64,000 nucleotides of DNA. Origin: Arcicella gelida. GTDB lineage: Bacteria > Bacteroidota > Bacteroidia > Cytophagales > Spirosomataceae. A model generated the notes under the pieces. That model saw only the letters and a list, made by a program, of their open reading frames with translations. It was not told where the DNA came from and did not search any database. The translations under genes and the position numbers were made by a program. Below are positions 36,066-45,452 of this stretch, one piece after another (within the stretch, counting starts at the first letter, position 1; each line of letters starts with the position of its first letter). Location of the stretch: positions 379,018 to 443,017 of the forward strand of contig NZ_JAYGIL010000002.1 in the NCBI RefSeq assembly GCF_034931025.1. The letters run 5' to 3'.

Positions 36066-36100
36066 AAAGAGGTTAGATTTTCAAACATCTAGCCTCTTTT
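36066..36100 (+). terminator. Hairpin between the aminotransferase and the transporter gene
   Basis: The arms AAAGAGGTTAGAT and ATCTAGCCTCTTT (one G-T-like mismatch) are followed by T-rich sequence. 99 bp past the aminotransferase stop and 48 bp before the transporter start. It could be a terminator or an attenuator for the transporter gene. Confidence 0.65.
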
Positions 36101-36147
36101 GTGTTTATCTGACTTACTATTTTTATCAATATTCATTCTTAAAAATA

Positions 36148-36927
36148 ATGAACTCGAAATTTTCCATTCTTAGCTCCAAAAGAAATAAATTATTCATCTT
36201 TCTATTTGGCATTTTTTTATCAAATGCTATTGTCGCTGAGATTATTGGTGTTAAAATCTTTTCTGTAGAATCTACTTTTGGTTTTAAACCCCTTCATTTA
36301 CAAACTTTTCTAGGTACTTGGGATATTAACCAAACGGCTGGTGCATTAAACTGGCCATTTGTATTTATTACTTCCGATATTATTAATGAATATTTCGGTA
36401 AAAGAGGTGTTAAAAGAGTATCGTATTTAGCTGCTGGTTTTATAGCATATTGCTTTATTATCATTTATGGTGCAACGCTCCTCACTCCTGCTCCTTTTTG
36501 GTTAGAAGTAAATAAAGGCACTGATAATTTTAATATTGATTATGCTTTTGGGAAAATTTTCAGACAAGGTTTAGGAATTATTACTGGCTCATTGACAGCA
36601 TTTTTGATTAGCCAGTTATTAGATGCGTATATTTTTCATGCGATTAGAAAAGTAACGAATGGCAAAAAAATCTGGTTACGTGCCACTGGTTCTACTTTAG
36701 TTTCACAGTTAATTGACAGTTTTGTAGTAATTGGAATTGCATTTGTACTTTTCGGAAATTGGACAATTGACCAATGGCTTTCTACTTCATTGAATAGTTA
36801 CTTGTATAAATTCTTTACGGCAATTTTATTAACGCCAATTATTTACTTGGCTCATAATTTGATTGATAAATATCTAGGAAATGATGTGACGGATAAATTA
36901 CAAGTTGAAGCGGCTTCTGAAGAGTAA
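36148..36927 (+). CDS. Queuosine precursor transporter (YhhQ/DUF165 family)
   Basis: 259 residues, six or seven membrane helices. Family hallmarks: VFITSDIINEYFGKRGVKRV, with the D-x-x-x-E-x-x-G motif after helix 2, and LVSQLIDSFVVIGIAF near helix 6. YhhQ imports 7-cyano-7-deazaguanine or 7-aminomethyl-7-deazaguanine for tRNA queuosine. This longer Bacteroidota form has an insertion between helices 1 and 2. The hairpin upstream (36066-36100) is not a preQ1 riboswitch core as far as I can see. Confidence 0.92.
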   Translation: MNSKFSILSSKRNKLFIFLFGIFLSNAIVAEIIGVKIFSVESTFGFKPLHLQTFLGTWDINQTAGALNWPFVFITSDIINEYFGKRGVKRVSYLAAGFIAYCFIIIYGATLLTPAPFWLEVNKGTDNFNIDYAFGKIFRQGLGIITGSLTAFLISQLLDAYIFHAIRKVTNGKKIWLRATGSTLVSQLIDSFVVIGIAFVLFGNWTIDQWLSTSLNSYLYKFFTAILLTPIIYLAHNLIDKYLGNDVTDKLQVEAASEE

Positions 36928-36956
36928 AATTTCACTTCAATACTAGGAGTAAATAC

Positions 36957-37013
36957 ATTAAAAAGCCATTAACATCATAAACTTTAAGTTTGAATGTTAA
37001 TGGCTTTTTTAAT
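36957..37013. terminator. Bidirectional terminator
   Basis: Nearly perfect 19-20 base arms (AAAAAGCCATTAACAT and ATGTTAATGGCTTTTT at the core) enclose about 18 nt with T-runs on both sides, between the convergent transporter and esterase genes. Confidence 0.88.
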
Positions 37014-37035
37014 GTCAAAATATTGGTTTTATATT

Positions 37036-37764
37036 TTATAGATACAGCTGAACCATTTTACGCCAATATCGAGCTTTGTGAGCTTCTTCATCCCAGACGT
37101 ATAATTTATTGACGATTCCTTTCCTCCAAAGAATATCACTGAAATACTTATTATTTTCAAGAAAAGCATCGTCTTGACCAATTGCCAAAATAAACTCTAC
37201 TCTTCTCAGTTCATTAAGTATATTTTCATCATTAATGTTAGGAATAAATTGAACAGGATTGTTGTAATAAATATTTTCGTCGTGGTAACCATCAAACAAA
37301 TCCTTGAAAACACCTACTTGCCAAGTTAAATCATAACGTCCACTCATTCCAACAACTCTAGTAAAAAACTGTGGGTATTTTGTAGCAACATTCATAGCAT
37401 GATAAGCGCCTAAACTACAACCCGCCGAAATCATCGTCATATCTGGATTGATTTGTCGAGTGAAAGGCAAGACTTCATTAATGATGTATTCTTCGTATTG
37501 CATGTGTCTTTGAATACGATAACTCGGCGAACTTTCAACACTGTAAAGGCTTTCAGCATCTACGCTATCAACACAAAAGATCTGCAAATAACCTGCTTCT
37601 ATTTTATCTTTAATCGCATCTATCACATGCCAATCTTCATAATCATAAAAACGAGCACCACGAGTAGGAAAAAATAAAACCCTAGCTCCGGCATGACCAA
37701 AAACTAGCATTTCCATATCTTTCTGTAAATAATTACTAAACCATTTATGATATTCTCTTTTCAT
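37036..37764 (-). CDS. Alpha/beta-hydrolase esterase family protein
   Basis: 242 residues from the ATG at 37764 (a GTG at 37794 would add ten). Putative-esterase/COG4947-type fold: nucleophile elbow SAGCSLGAYHAMN gives G-x-S-x-G as G-C-S-L-G; the oxyanion/early-strand region is RVLFFPTRGARFYDYED; a late Asp lies in LAIGQDDAFLEN, and a His near the end in EEAHKARYW. No signal peptide, so cytoplasmic. Related proteins are annotated as esterase without a known substrate. Reverse strand, followed by the shared terminator; the GDSL gene lies upstream on the same strand. Confidence 0.86.
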   Translation of the reverse strand: MKREYHKWFSNYLQKDMEMLVFGHAGARVLFFPTRGARFYDYEDWHVIDAIKDKIEAGYLQIFCVDSVDAESLYSVESSPSYRIQRHMQYEEYIINEVLPFTRQINPDMTMISAGCSLGAYHAMNVATKYPQFFTRVVGMSGRYDLTWQVGVFKDLFDGYHDENIYYNNPVQFIPNINDENILNELRRVEFILAIGQDDAFLENNKYFSDILWRKGIVNKLYVWDEEAHKARYWRKMVQLYL

Positions 37765-37889
37765 ACTTTTCCTAAAATTGTGGTTTAGAAACACTAGTAA
37801 AAATTATATTTGATTTGTAAGCATTACCATATAATTTATATTGATACGTTTAATGAAAAATGCTTGATTAATCATACTACATTTTGATT

Positions 37890-38495
37890 TTATTGTAAAA
37901 CAAGGGTTGAAAGATGTTCAACTAGCTTATTTTTTAGTAAATCATGACCCAACTTATTGAAATGTAAACCATCGTTTTGATAGAATCTTGAATCAGGACG
38001 ATGTTTATCATCCAAATATTGGTCATAAATATCCACAAAATGAAGTTGGTCTCCTCTACTTTTTATTTCTCTCTCAATAATCTTGTTGGTGTATTTTACT
38101 TGTTCGTTTAAATACCAACGTTGTGGACTCGGTTTGATGGATATATAAGTACAATCAATCACTCCAAATCTTCTTTGAATATTTTCAAATAATTGAAACA
38201 GAAAAAGAAAAATTTCTTCTGGATGACGATTGTTACTTAAATCATTATCACCAGCGTAAATAATTACCGAATTAATTTCTTCAAATTGAGCAAACACTCT
38301 ATCAAAATACCAAGCACAAGCCGATAAAGTAGAACCTCCAAAGCCTAAATTAACAGGAGAAAATTCTTGAAAATCATGATATAAACTCTCCCAAAGGGTT
38401 ATTGTTGAACTACCATAAAAAGCCGTTTTGGGTTGGTATGGTAATTTCAAACGCTCTTGCTCTAATCTTTTTACTTCGTCTTCGTACCAAAACAT
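37890..38495 (-). CDS. SGNH/GDSL-type hydrolase
   Basis: 201 residues, cytoplasmic. SGNH blocks in order: AFYGSSTITLWESL (block I with the catalytic Ser), VNLGFGGSTLSACAWYFD (Gly block), VIIYAGDNDLS (Asn block G-x-N-D), and FYQNDGLHFNKLGH (D-x-x-H with the catalytic Asp and His). The family hydrolyses esters such as acyl or acetyl groups on sugars and lipids. It lies 125 bp upstream of the esterase gene on the same strand; the two may form a functional pair. Confidence 0.9.
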   Translation of the reverse strand: MFWYEDEVKRLEQERLKLPYQPKTAFYGSSTITLWESLYHDFQEFSPVNLGFGGSTLSACAWYFDRVFAQFEEINSVIIYAGDNDLSNNRHPEEIFLFLFQLFENIQRRFGVIDCTYISIKPSPQRWYLNEQVKYTNKIIEREIKSRGDQLHFVDIYDQYLDDKHRPDSRFYQNDGLHFNKLGHDLLKNKLVEHLSTLVLQ

Positions 38496-38659
38496 AGCTC
38501 CAGAATTTATATAAATGCAAAAAAAACAGAATTGTTTTTCACAGTGGTTAGTAAATAGTTAACAAATCGTTACGGATTTATCTTGAATTTAAATTTAAAT
38601 AAAATATTGAAAATCAAGCGATTAAACTATGTAAATTCATACAAAAACCTCAAATTTTA

Positions 38660-39403
38660 TCATTTTCCTCTTCTAAGGTTATCACAAATAACCGCAGTGG
38701 CTATTCCAGCATTCAAAGATTCGGCTGCTCCGAAGCGTGGAATCGTAATTTTATCAGTTACTAAACGTTCTACTCCTTCTGAAATTCCATTGGCTTCATT
38801 CCCAATTACAATGTATCCCGCCTCTGCAAAAACTGTTTCGTGAACATTAGCGGAATCCAAAAAAGTACCATAAACTTTCAGCTTGTTTTCAGAAAGAAAC
38901 GTCTGCAAGTCTGTATAATAAATTGCTACACGAGTAAATGAACCCATTGTTGATGAAATTACTTTAGGGCTATAAAAATCTACCGTTTCTTTCGAACAAA
39001 CAATTTTTTTGATTCCGTACCAATCTGCCACACGAATAATCGTTCCTAAATTCCCAGGGTCACGAATATCATCAAGGATTAATACATATTCATTTTCTTG
39101 GGCAAATATTTCCTGATTCTCTTTCGTTTTCACCGTAGCCAAAGCCGCATTGTTTGAACTAAATGAACCCACACGTTCTAACTCAGCTTGGGTAACAATT
39201 TCTGGACGAATGGGTTGTTTCTCTAAAAGGCTTTCGTTTTCTTTGTAGAAATCATCTGTAACAAAAAGTAATTCTACTTCAAAATCAGATTGAATAAGTT
39301 CGAGCACACTTTTTGCTCCTTCTACAATAAAAGATTGATGCTCTTGTCTAAACTTTTTTTGCTGCAGAGAATTAATGTATTTAATTTGATTTTTTGATAG
39401 CAT
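38660..39403 (-). CDS. TrmH-type (SpoU) RNA 2'-O-methyltransferase
   Basis: 247 residues. N-terminal substrate-binding domain (QSFIVEGAKSVLELIQS) and C-terminal SPOUT knot: LDDIRDPGNLGTIIRVADW (motif 1), YIVIGNEANGIS (motif 2), TIPRFGAAESLNAGIATAV (motif 3), which bind S-adenosylmethionine. It modifies a ribose in tRNA or 23S rRNA; the exact site cannot be told. Divergent from tamL across 50 bp. Confidence 0.92.
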   Translation of the reverse strand: MLSKNQIKYINSLQQKKFRQEHQSFIVEGAKSVLELIQSDFEVELLFVTDDFYKENESLLEKQPIRPEIVTQAELERVGSFSSNNAALATVKTKENQEIFAQENEYVLILDDIRDPGNLGTIIRVADWYGIKKIVCSKETVDFYSPKVISSTMGSFTRVAIYYTDLQTFLSENKLKVYGTFLDSANVHETVFAEAGYIVIGNEANGISEGVERLVTDKITIPRFGAAESLNAGIATAVICDNLRRGK

Positions 39404-39453
39404 CAGTCTAAAAAATTATTGATTATTTATAAAATCTATTATCATTATTATCC

Positions 39454-41919
39454 TTGAAAAAAACAATCTTCCATATCTCTTTTTTTTCGATAATCATCTA
39501 TTTATCAGGATGTTCTCCAAAAGGCACTTTAACTGACCCTTTGTTGTATTCACAGACTTTTAAAGGAAATAAAATTGTTACTACCGAAAAACTAGAATCC
39601 TTACTTCCACAAAGACCCAACAAAAGAATACTTAAAACGCCCCTTACACTTGGACTGTATTTTCACCAGCTTTTTGCTCAAAATTATCCTAATCAAAAGA
39701 TAAAATGGCAAAAAGAACTGACAAAGTTAAACGAGGATTTCGACCGTGTAGCAAATTCAATTGATAATAATTCTTTGGCTTTCTTAAAATTATCAAAAGA
39801 GAAAGAAAGTAAAGCACAAAAACTTACTAAAAAAATCAACGAAGGCAACTGGGGAATGCGCACTTTTGGCGAAGCTCCCTCCTATTTTTATGAAGAAGAT
39901 GCCAAGAAAAATGTTGAAAAAGTAAAGACTTATTTCAAAAATCATGGCTTTTTCAATTATGCTGTAAGCTACAAAGCTGATAGTCTTTTCTTCAAAAAAA
40001 GAAGTATTGCCGTTACTTATTTGGTAAATGAAGGAAATTATTATCCTTTTTACAAAACCGATTCTTTGGTTACACCAGATAGAGCTATTTATGCTATTTT
40101 AAAGAAAAACCAATATCAAAGTCTGCTAAAAAATGGTAATCGTTTAGAAGTTGAAACTTATAATGCAGAAAAAGCTAGAATTGAAGAATTATTGAAAAAC
40201 AATGGTTACTATCATTTTACAAAAGAGAATGTAAGTATCCGTATTAATGATTTAGATACTGCCATTACAAAAGGAATCGAAGCAATTACCTTTGTACCAA
40301 ATCCAGACCGACCTCCACAAAATCCAAATTACAATAAATCGTATTTGCTTAATAAAGTAACATTTATTTCGGATGGTACTTCGCCGAATATTCCAAAAGC
40401 AAAGGTTGACACCGTAGTTTTTGGCAATATTCAGTACTTATTTGTGAATAAAAAATTCTCAGAAAAGCTTTTAGATACCAAAATTGATATTCGTCCTAAT
40501 GAACCTTATAGTCTTCAAAAAGTAACCTTAACACAGAAGAAATTGTATGGACTTGACCAGTTTCAATTCACCAGAGTAAATTTTGATACAACCAAAGGGG
40601 TTTTGGACGCCACCATTTATGCTCGTCCTTTGGATAAATATCAGTTCACTGCTGAAACAGGTGGAAGTATTTATAAATTGGTTTTAGGTCCTTTTTTTAA
40701 TACTTCTTTTAAGCTGAGAAATTTAAGAGGAAGTGCTAGTTCCTTAGAAACAAACTTTCGCTTTGGTTTCGAAGCCCAAGCAGGTTTTATTCGTCCTGAT
40801 ATTGTGAGTAGAAATTTAGAATTAGGGTTTAACTCTTCTATTATCATTCCAAAAATTTTAGCACCCAATTTTATCGCTCAAAGATTGAATGATTTTACGC
40901 CACAAACACGTTTGGGCGGTGGGGTTGAATTTGTAGGACGACAAGAATATAACCGTTTGAATTTCAAAATTAACCAAACTTATTTATGGAGACCTTCGCC
41001 AAATAAATTCTGGCAGGTTTCTTTGATTGACTTAAACTTACTTTCTACTTCGTATCCAAATAACCAGCAAGCTCGTGATTTCAAAAACTTTTTGGATAGC
41101 CTTCAACGCTATGCTGGTAATAATTTAGGACGAAGTTTTAATAAATCTTTCGTTTCAAGTATTAGTGCTTCTTATACTTATACCGACAATCCTTATGGAC
41201 AAATTACTAAAGGAAATTATTTAAGAGTACTCTTAGAATCTGGTGGAACTACTCTTAACTTTTTCCCGAAAGGCAAAATAGGTTTTGTAGCAGACGTTTT
41301 TGGTGATAGTTTACAATTCTATCGTTTCTTGAAAATCAATGCTGATTATCGAAGATACCTTGCTTTAAACCCACAAGGAAATTCCATTTTTGTCTATAAA
41401 ATCAATACAGGTTTAGCTTATGCTTATGGTACAGAAAGAGGTTTACCTTATGAAAAAAACTTCTTTGTAGGTGGACCAAACAGTTTACGTGCTTGGAAAC
41501 CTAGAGGCTTAGGGCCTGGTTCTGCTCAAGGTAATTTTGACCAACCCGGAAGTATTCTTCTTGAAGCAAGTGCAGAATATCGTTTTAAAATTTTAAGATT
41601 TTACGGAGATTATAATATCAACGGAGCATTCTTTGTAGATGCTGGTAACGTTTGGCGTTTTCGAGGACAAAATACGGAAGGGATTACTGGTAGCGATTTT
41701 CAGTTTGATAGATTTTATAAAGAAATTGCTGTTGGAACTGGTTTTGGCGTTCGTGTAGATTTATCTTTTTTTGTATTGCGTTTAGATTGGGCTGTAAGGA
41801 TGTTAGACCCATCTTTACCTGAAAACAATCGTTGGGTTTTATTTAAACCTAGCGAAAAACTGCCTTCTACTTATCGTAATCCATTGGTTTTAAACTTCGG
41901 AATTGGTTATCCTTTTTAA
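39454..41919 (+). CDS. TamL-type lipoprotein Omp85 family protein
   Basis: 821 residues. N-terminal lipobox YLSGC (Cys20), then POTRA-like modules (about 130-400) and a C-terminal 16-strand barrel. The conserved loop-6 segment GGPNSLRAWKPRGLGPG replaces the VRG(F/Y) motif, as is usual in Bacteroidota. A lipid-anchored Omp85 protein of this sort is TamL, thought to work in outer-membrane or surface protein assembly in place of TamA. The start codon is TTG; no ATG is available and the signal peptide begins directly with it. No tamB lies next to it, which is unusual. Confidence 0.88.
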   Translation: MKKTIFHISFFSIIIYLSGCSPKGTLTDPLLYSQTFKGNKIVTTEKLESLLPQRPNKRILKTPLTLGLYFHQLFAQNYPNQKIKWQKELTKLNEDFDRVANSIDNNSLAFLKLSKEKESKAQKLTKKINEGNWGMRTFGEAPSYFYEEDAKKNVEKVKTYFKNHGFFNYAVSYKADSLFFKKRSIAVTYLVNEGNYYPFYKTDSLVTPDRAIYAILKKNQYQSLLKNGNRLEVETYNAEKARIEELLKNNGYYHFTKENVSIRINDLDTAITKGIEAITFVPNPDRPPQNPNYNKSYLLNKVTFISDGTSPNIPKAKVDTVVFGNIQYLFVNKKFSEKLLDTKIDIRPNEPYSLQKVTLTQKKLYGLDQFQFTRVNFDTTKGVLDATIYARPLDKYQFTAETGGSIYKLVLGPFFNTSFKLRNLRGSASSLETNFRFGFEAQAGFIRPDIVSRNLELGFNSSIIIPKILAPNFIAQRLNDFTPQTRLGGGVEFVGRQEYNRLNFKINQTYLWRPSPNKFWQVSLIDLNLLSTSYPNNQQARDFKNFLDSLQRYAGNNLGRSFNKSFVSSISASYTYTDNPYGQITKGNYLRVLLESGGTTLNFFPKGKIGFVADVFGDSLQFYRFLKINADYRRYLALNPQGNSIFVYKINTGLAYAYGTERGLPYEKNFFVGGPNSLRAWKPRGLGPGSAQGNFDQPGSILLEASAEYRFKILRFYGDYNINGAFFVDAGNVWRFRGQNTEGITGSDFQFDRFYKEIAVGTGFGVRVDLSFFVLRLDWAVRMLDPSLPENNRWVLFKPSEKLPSTYRNPLVLNFGIGYPF

Positions 41920-41932
41920 TTGCAACAATTTA

Positions 41933-41947
41933 CTGACATTCTGTCAG
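41933..41947. promoter_or_regulatory. Dyad over the -33 region of the miaB promoter
   Basis: CTGACATTCTGTCAG is a perfect inverted repeat (7-base arms, one central base). It occupies the position where the -33 TTG of the miaB promoter should be. A related CTGACA...TCAG arrangement lies upstream of groES. Confidence 0.5.
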
Positions 41948-41966
41948 ACATAACAATATTTCTTCG

Positions 41967-41974
41967 TAATTTTG
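41967..41974 (+). promoter_or_regulatory. miaB: -7 element of miaB
   Basis: TAATTTTG followed by C, a perfect TAnnTTTG, 90 bp before the miaB start. No TTG at -33; the dyad at 41933-41947 lies there instead, suggesting regulator-dependent transcription. Confidence 0.5.
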
Positions 41975-42063
41975 CCCTTCGTCACAGCTTGTGATTCCAT
42001 TAGTCCAAAAATAATTTTCACGTTTGCTCAATCATTTGTAGCAAAATTGGTGAACAAAAAGAT

Positions 42064-43479
42064 ATGAGAAATTTAGAAATACTTTCTGAAGAAGATAAAG
42101 AAGCTTTAGATCTTCCACGTACTACTGTGGATGAAATAGGAAAACAAGACAAAAAGAAACTTTACATCGAAAGCTACGGTTGCCAGATGAATTTCTCTGA
42201 CAGCGAGATTGTTACTTCAATTTTACAAGAAAATGGCTATGCGACAACGTCTCTATTCGACGAAGCAGACGTTATTCTTTTGAATACTTGTGCCATTCGT
42301 GATAATGCCGAGCAAAAAGTAAGAAATCGTTTAAAGAATTTTACTCATCTCAAGAAAAAACGTCCGAGTTTGGTCGTGGGTGTTTTGGGCTGTATGGCTG
42401 AACGTTTGAAAACGAAGTTTTTGGAAGAAGAAAAAATCGTTGATGTAGTAGCAGGGCCAGATTCATATCGTGATTTACCTAATTTATTTGAAGAAGTAGA
42501 AGAAGGAAATAAAGCAATTAACGTTTTCTTATCTAAAGAAGAAACTTATGCAGATATTTCACCCGTTCGTTTGAATTCAAATGGCGTAACAGCTTTTGTC
42601 TCAATCATGCGTGGTTGCGATAATATGTGTTCATTCTGTGTAGTTCCTTTTACTCGTGGTCGTGAACGTTCTCGTGATGTTTATTCTATCTTGAAAGAAT
42701 GTCAAGATTTATTAGACAATGGCTACAAGGAAGTTACTTTATTAGGTCAGAATGTTGATTCATATAAATGGGCTTCTGCTGATGGAACAGAAACAGTCAA
42801 TTTTGCTCAATTATTAGAAAGAGTAGCCTTAATTAATCCTTTATTGAGAGTTCGTTTCTCAACGTCACATCCAAAAGACATTACCGACGAAGTACTTTAC
42901 ACCATGAAAAAGTACGAAAACATCTGTAATTATATTCACTTACCAGCGCAAAGCGGAAGCAGTAGAATCTTAAAATTGATGAACCGTACTTACGACCGTG
43001 CTTGGTATATCAATCGTGTGGATAAAATCCGTGAAGTATTGGGCGAAGAATGTGGAATTTCTCAAGATATTATCGCTGGTTTTTGTACAGAAACCGAAGA
43101 AGACCATCAAGATACGCTTTCGTTAATTGAATACGTTCGTTATGATTACGGTTATATGTTTGCTTATTCTGAGCGTCCAGGTACGCCTGCGGCTAAGAAA
43201 TTAGTAGATGATATTTCTGATGATGAAAAGCAAAGACGTTTGGCAGAAATAATTGCGCTTCAACGCAAAATTTCACAGGAACGTAATGAAATGTCGATTG
43301 GAACGATTCAAAAAGTGTTGATTGAAGGTGACTCTAAACGTTCAGCGGATTTCTTACAAGGTAGAAATGACCAAAATAAAATGGTGATTTTGCCAAAAGG
43401 AAATCATCAAAAAGGCGATTATGTGAATGTAAAAATCACTTCATGTTCGTCGGCTACTTTGTTTGGAGATGTAGTGTAA
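42064..43479 (+). CDS. miaB: tRNA-2-methylthio-N6-dimethylallyladenosine synthase
   Basis: 471 residues. Adds the 2-methylthio group to i6A37 of tRNAs reading UNN codons. First 4Fe-4S cluster ligands Cys40, Cys76 and Cys110; radical-SAM motif C-x3-C-x2-C at Cys185, Cys189 and Cys192 (RGCDNMCSFC). A TRAM domain closes the protein (KVLIEGDSKRSADFLQGR). First gene of a conserved Bacteroidota run: the sigma-54 activator follows after 61 bp, then lptE, a TPR gene and secG. Confidence 0.97.
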   Translation: MRNLEILSEEDKEALDLPRTTVDEIGKQDKKKLYIESYGCQMNFSDSEIVTSILQENGYATTSLFDEADVILLNTCAIRDNAEQKVRNRLKNFTHLKKKRPSLVVGVLGCMAERLKTKFLEEEKIVDVVAGPDSYRDLPNLFEEVEEGNKAINVFLSKEETYADISPVRLNSNGVTAFVSIMRGCDNMCSFCVVPFTRGRERSRDVYSILKECQDLLDNGYKEVTLLGQNVDSYKWASADGTETVNFAQLLERVALINPLLRVRFSTSHPKDITDEVLYTMKKYENICNYIHLPAQSGSSRILKLMNRTYDRAWYINRVDKIREVLGEECGISQDIIAGFCTETEEDHQDTLSLIEYVRYDYGYMFAYSERPGTPAAKKLVDDISDDEKQRRLAEIIALQRKISQERNEMSIGTIQKVLIEGDSKRSADFLQGRNDQNKMVILPKGNHQKGDYVNVKITSCSSATLFGDVV

Positions 43480-43540
43480 AAAGAAATATCTGCCTTGTTT
43501 AAACAGATTCATTTCATTTTTACAAAAAACACTTATTCAA

Positions 43541-44884
43541 ATGCAAACGTCCGAACTACAATCCATAAAAGCCCGATTTGGTATTATCGGCAATTCTCCA
43601 GCATTAAATCATGCGATTGAGGTGGCTTCACAAGTTGCCCCAACCGATATGACTGTGCTGATTACTGGAGAAAGTGGTTCTGGGAAAGAATCATTTTCAA
43701 AGATTATCCATAATCTTTCTGCCAGAAAACATGGACAATTCATCGCCTTAAACTGCGGTGCAATTCCAGAAGGAACGATTGATTCTGAACTTTTCGGACA
43801 TGAAAAAGGTGCTTTTACAGGTGCAATTGATGCCCGAAAAGGTTATTTTGAAGTAACCGATGGCGGTACGATTTTCTTAGACGAAATTGCTGAAATGCCT
43901 TTGGGAACACAAGCTCGTTTGCTAAGAGTATTAGAAAACGGCGAGTTTATCAGAGTAGGTTCTTCTAAAGTTCAGAAAACAAATGTCAGAGTCGTTGCAG
44001 CAACTAATATCAATTTGATGACTGCCGTTGAACGTGGTAAATTCAGAGAAGATTTATATTATCGTTTAAATACTGTTCCGATTTTTGTGCCACCTTTACG
44101 TGACAGAGGAATGGATATTGAATTACTTTTCAGAAAATTCAGTAGTGATTTTGCAGAGAAATATCGTATTAAACCAATTCAGCTTACTTCTGATGCCCAA
44201 CAAATTTTGTTGACTCAACGTTTTCCAGGAAATATCAGACAATTAAAAAATCTTGCCGAACAGATTTCTATTCTTGAAACCGATGAAAGAATTGTGGATG
44301 GCGAAAAACTAGCTCATTATCTTCAGATGAATAATGGAAAAATGATGGGCAATAGTTTGGTTAGAAGAGATTTTGAAGCACAACAAAACGATAATTTCAC
44401 CGAAAGAGAATTACTTTACAAAATTCTGTTCGACATGCGAAAGGATGTAACCGAATTAAAAAGAATGTTCTTAGAAGTATTGCAAAATGGTGAAGTGAAT
44501 CCAGATATTCTGAAACAAAATGAAAGTCTTTTCCAAAACATCGAAAAGGAACGTTCATTTCCATTCCAGCCTAATTATCAACCTGAATTTAACAGTCCGA
44601 GAACATTACCGCCAACAGCGAATAATTTTTCGAACAATCAGCCTGATAACGAATTAACAATTATTAACTTAGGAAATAATAATGCTGAGAATAAAAATGC
44701 GTTCATAGACGTTACCCACGAAGCCGAAGAAGTATCTTTCTCTTTAGAAAAACAAGAAAAAGACATGATTATCAAAGCTTTACAAAAAAATAAAAACAAG
44801 CGTAAATATGCCGCACAAGATTTGGGAATTTCAGAAAGAACATTGTACCGAAAAATCAAACAGTATGATATTGAAGAAGAGTAA
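43541..44884 (+). CDS. Sigma-54-interacting transcriptional activator without receiver domain
   Basis: 447 residues. The AAA+ domain starts almost at once: Walker A GESGSGKE (43-50), the sigma-54 contact loop GAFTGA intact at 90-95, Walker B TIFLDE (110-115), and the R-finger region EDLYYRLNTVPIFVPPLRDR. A low-complexity linker (about 300-395) leads to a Fis-type HTH (KYAAQDLGISERTLYRKIK). No N-terminal receiver or ligand domain is present, so activity must be controlled in trans or by level. lptE overlaps its last 20 bases. Targets unknown; groESL nearby is one candidate. Confidence 0.92.
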   Translation: MQTSELQSIKARFGIIGNSPALNHAIEVASQVAPTDMTVLITGESGSGKESFSKIIHNLSARKHGQFIALNCGAIPEGTIDSELFGHEKGAFTGAIDARKGYFEVTDGGTIFLDEIAEMPLGTQARLLRVLENGEFIRVGSSKVQKTNVRVVAATNINLMTAVERGKFREDLYYRLNTVPIFVPPLRDRGMDIELLFRKFSSDFAEKYRIKPIQLTSDAQQILLTQRFPGNIRQLKNLAEQISILETDERIVDGEKLAHYLQMNNGKMMGNSLVRRDFEAQQNDNFTERELLYKILFDMRKDVTELKRMFLEVLQNGEVNPDILKQNESLFQNIEKERSFPFQPNYQPEFNSPRTLPPTANNFSNNQPDNELTIINLGNNNAENKNAFIDVTHEAEEVSFSLEKQEKDMIIKALQKNKNKRKYAAQDLGISERTLYRKIKQYDIEEE

Positions 44885-45401
44885 AACTCCTTTTTGGGCT
44901 TCCTCAAAACTTAGCATTGTTGCTCTTTTAAGTTTGAGTATGTTAGTTTTAAGTGGCTGCTATTCTTTTCGTGGAGCTAGCTTAGACCCCAATTTAAAGA
45001 CGATTCAAATTCAAAACTTTGCCTTTCAAACGGCTGGTGGACCTGCCAATTTAAGTTTGACTTTCAACGAGAAAATCAAAGAGTATTTTCAAAGAAACAC
45101 TTCATTGAAAATGACAAACAGTAATCCTGATTTGATGTTTGAAGGTGCCATCACAGCTTTTGATGTAGAAGCACAAGCACCCACTGCAAATGATAAAGGT
45201 GGTTTGAATAGGTTGACGATTCGTATTCAAGTGAAGTTTACGAATGCCAAAGATGAAAACAAAAACTATGACCAAGAGTTTTCTTTTTATCAAGATTTCC
45301 CTCAAACACAAACTATTACGGCGGCTCAAGGCACTTTAATACCTAAAATACTTGACCAAATTGTATTAGATATTTTCAATAAAACAGCGGGAGAATGGTG
45401 A
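44865..45401 (+). CDS. lptE: LptE-family outer-membrane lipoprotein
   Basis: 178 residues from the ATG at 44865, which lies inside the last codons of the activator gene (20-bp overlap, translational coupling). A signal peptide with lipobox LVLSGC (Cys32) begins the protein; a longer frame from 44808 would bury it. The mature part matches the Bacteroidota LptE family (IQIQNFAFQTAGGPANLSLT, then FNEKIKEYFQRNTSLKM). LptE plugs the LptD barrel for LPS export. lptD is not in the window. Confidence 0.9.
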   Translation: MILKKSKTPFWASSKLSIVALLSLSMLVLSGCYSFRGASLDPNLKTIQIQNFAFQTAGGPANLSLTFNEKIKEYFQRNTSLKMTNSNPDLMFEGAITAFDVEAQAPTANDKGGLNRLTIRIQVKFTNAKDENKNYDQEFSFYQDFPQTQTITAAQGTLIPKILDQIVLDIFNKTAGEW

Positions 45402-45452
45402 GTTAAGAATGATGAGTTGTGAGTTTTAAAATATTGATTTAAAGCAAATCGA

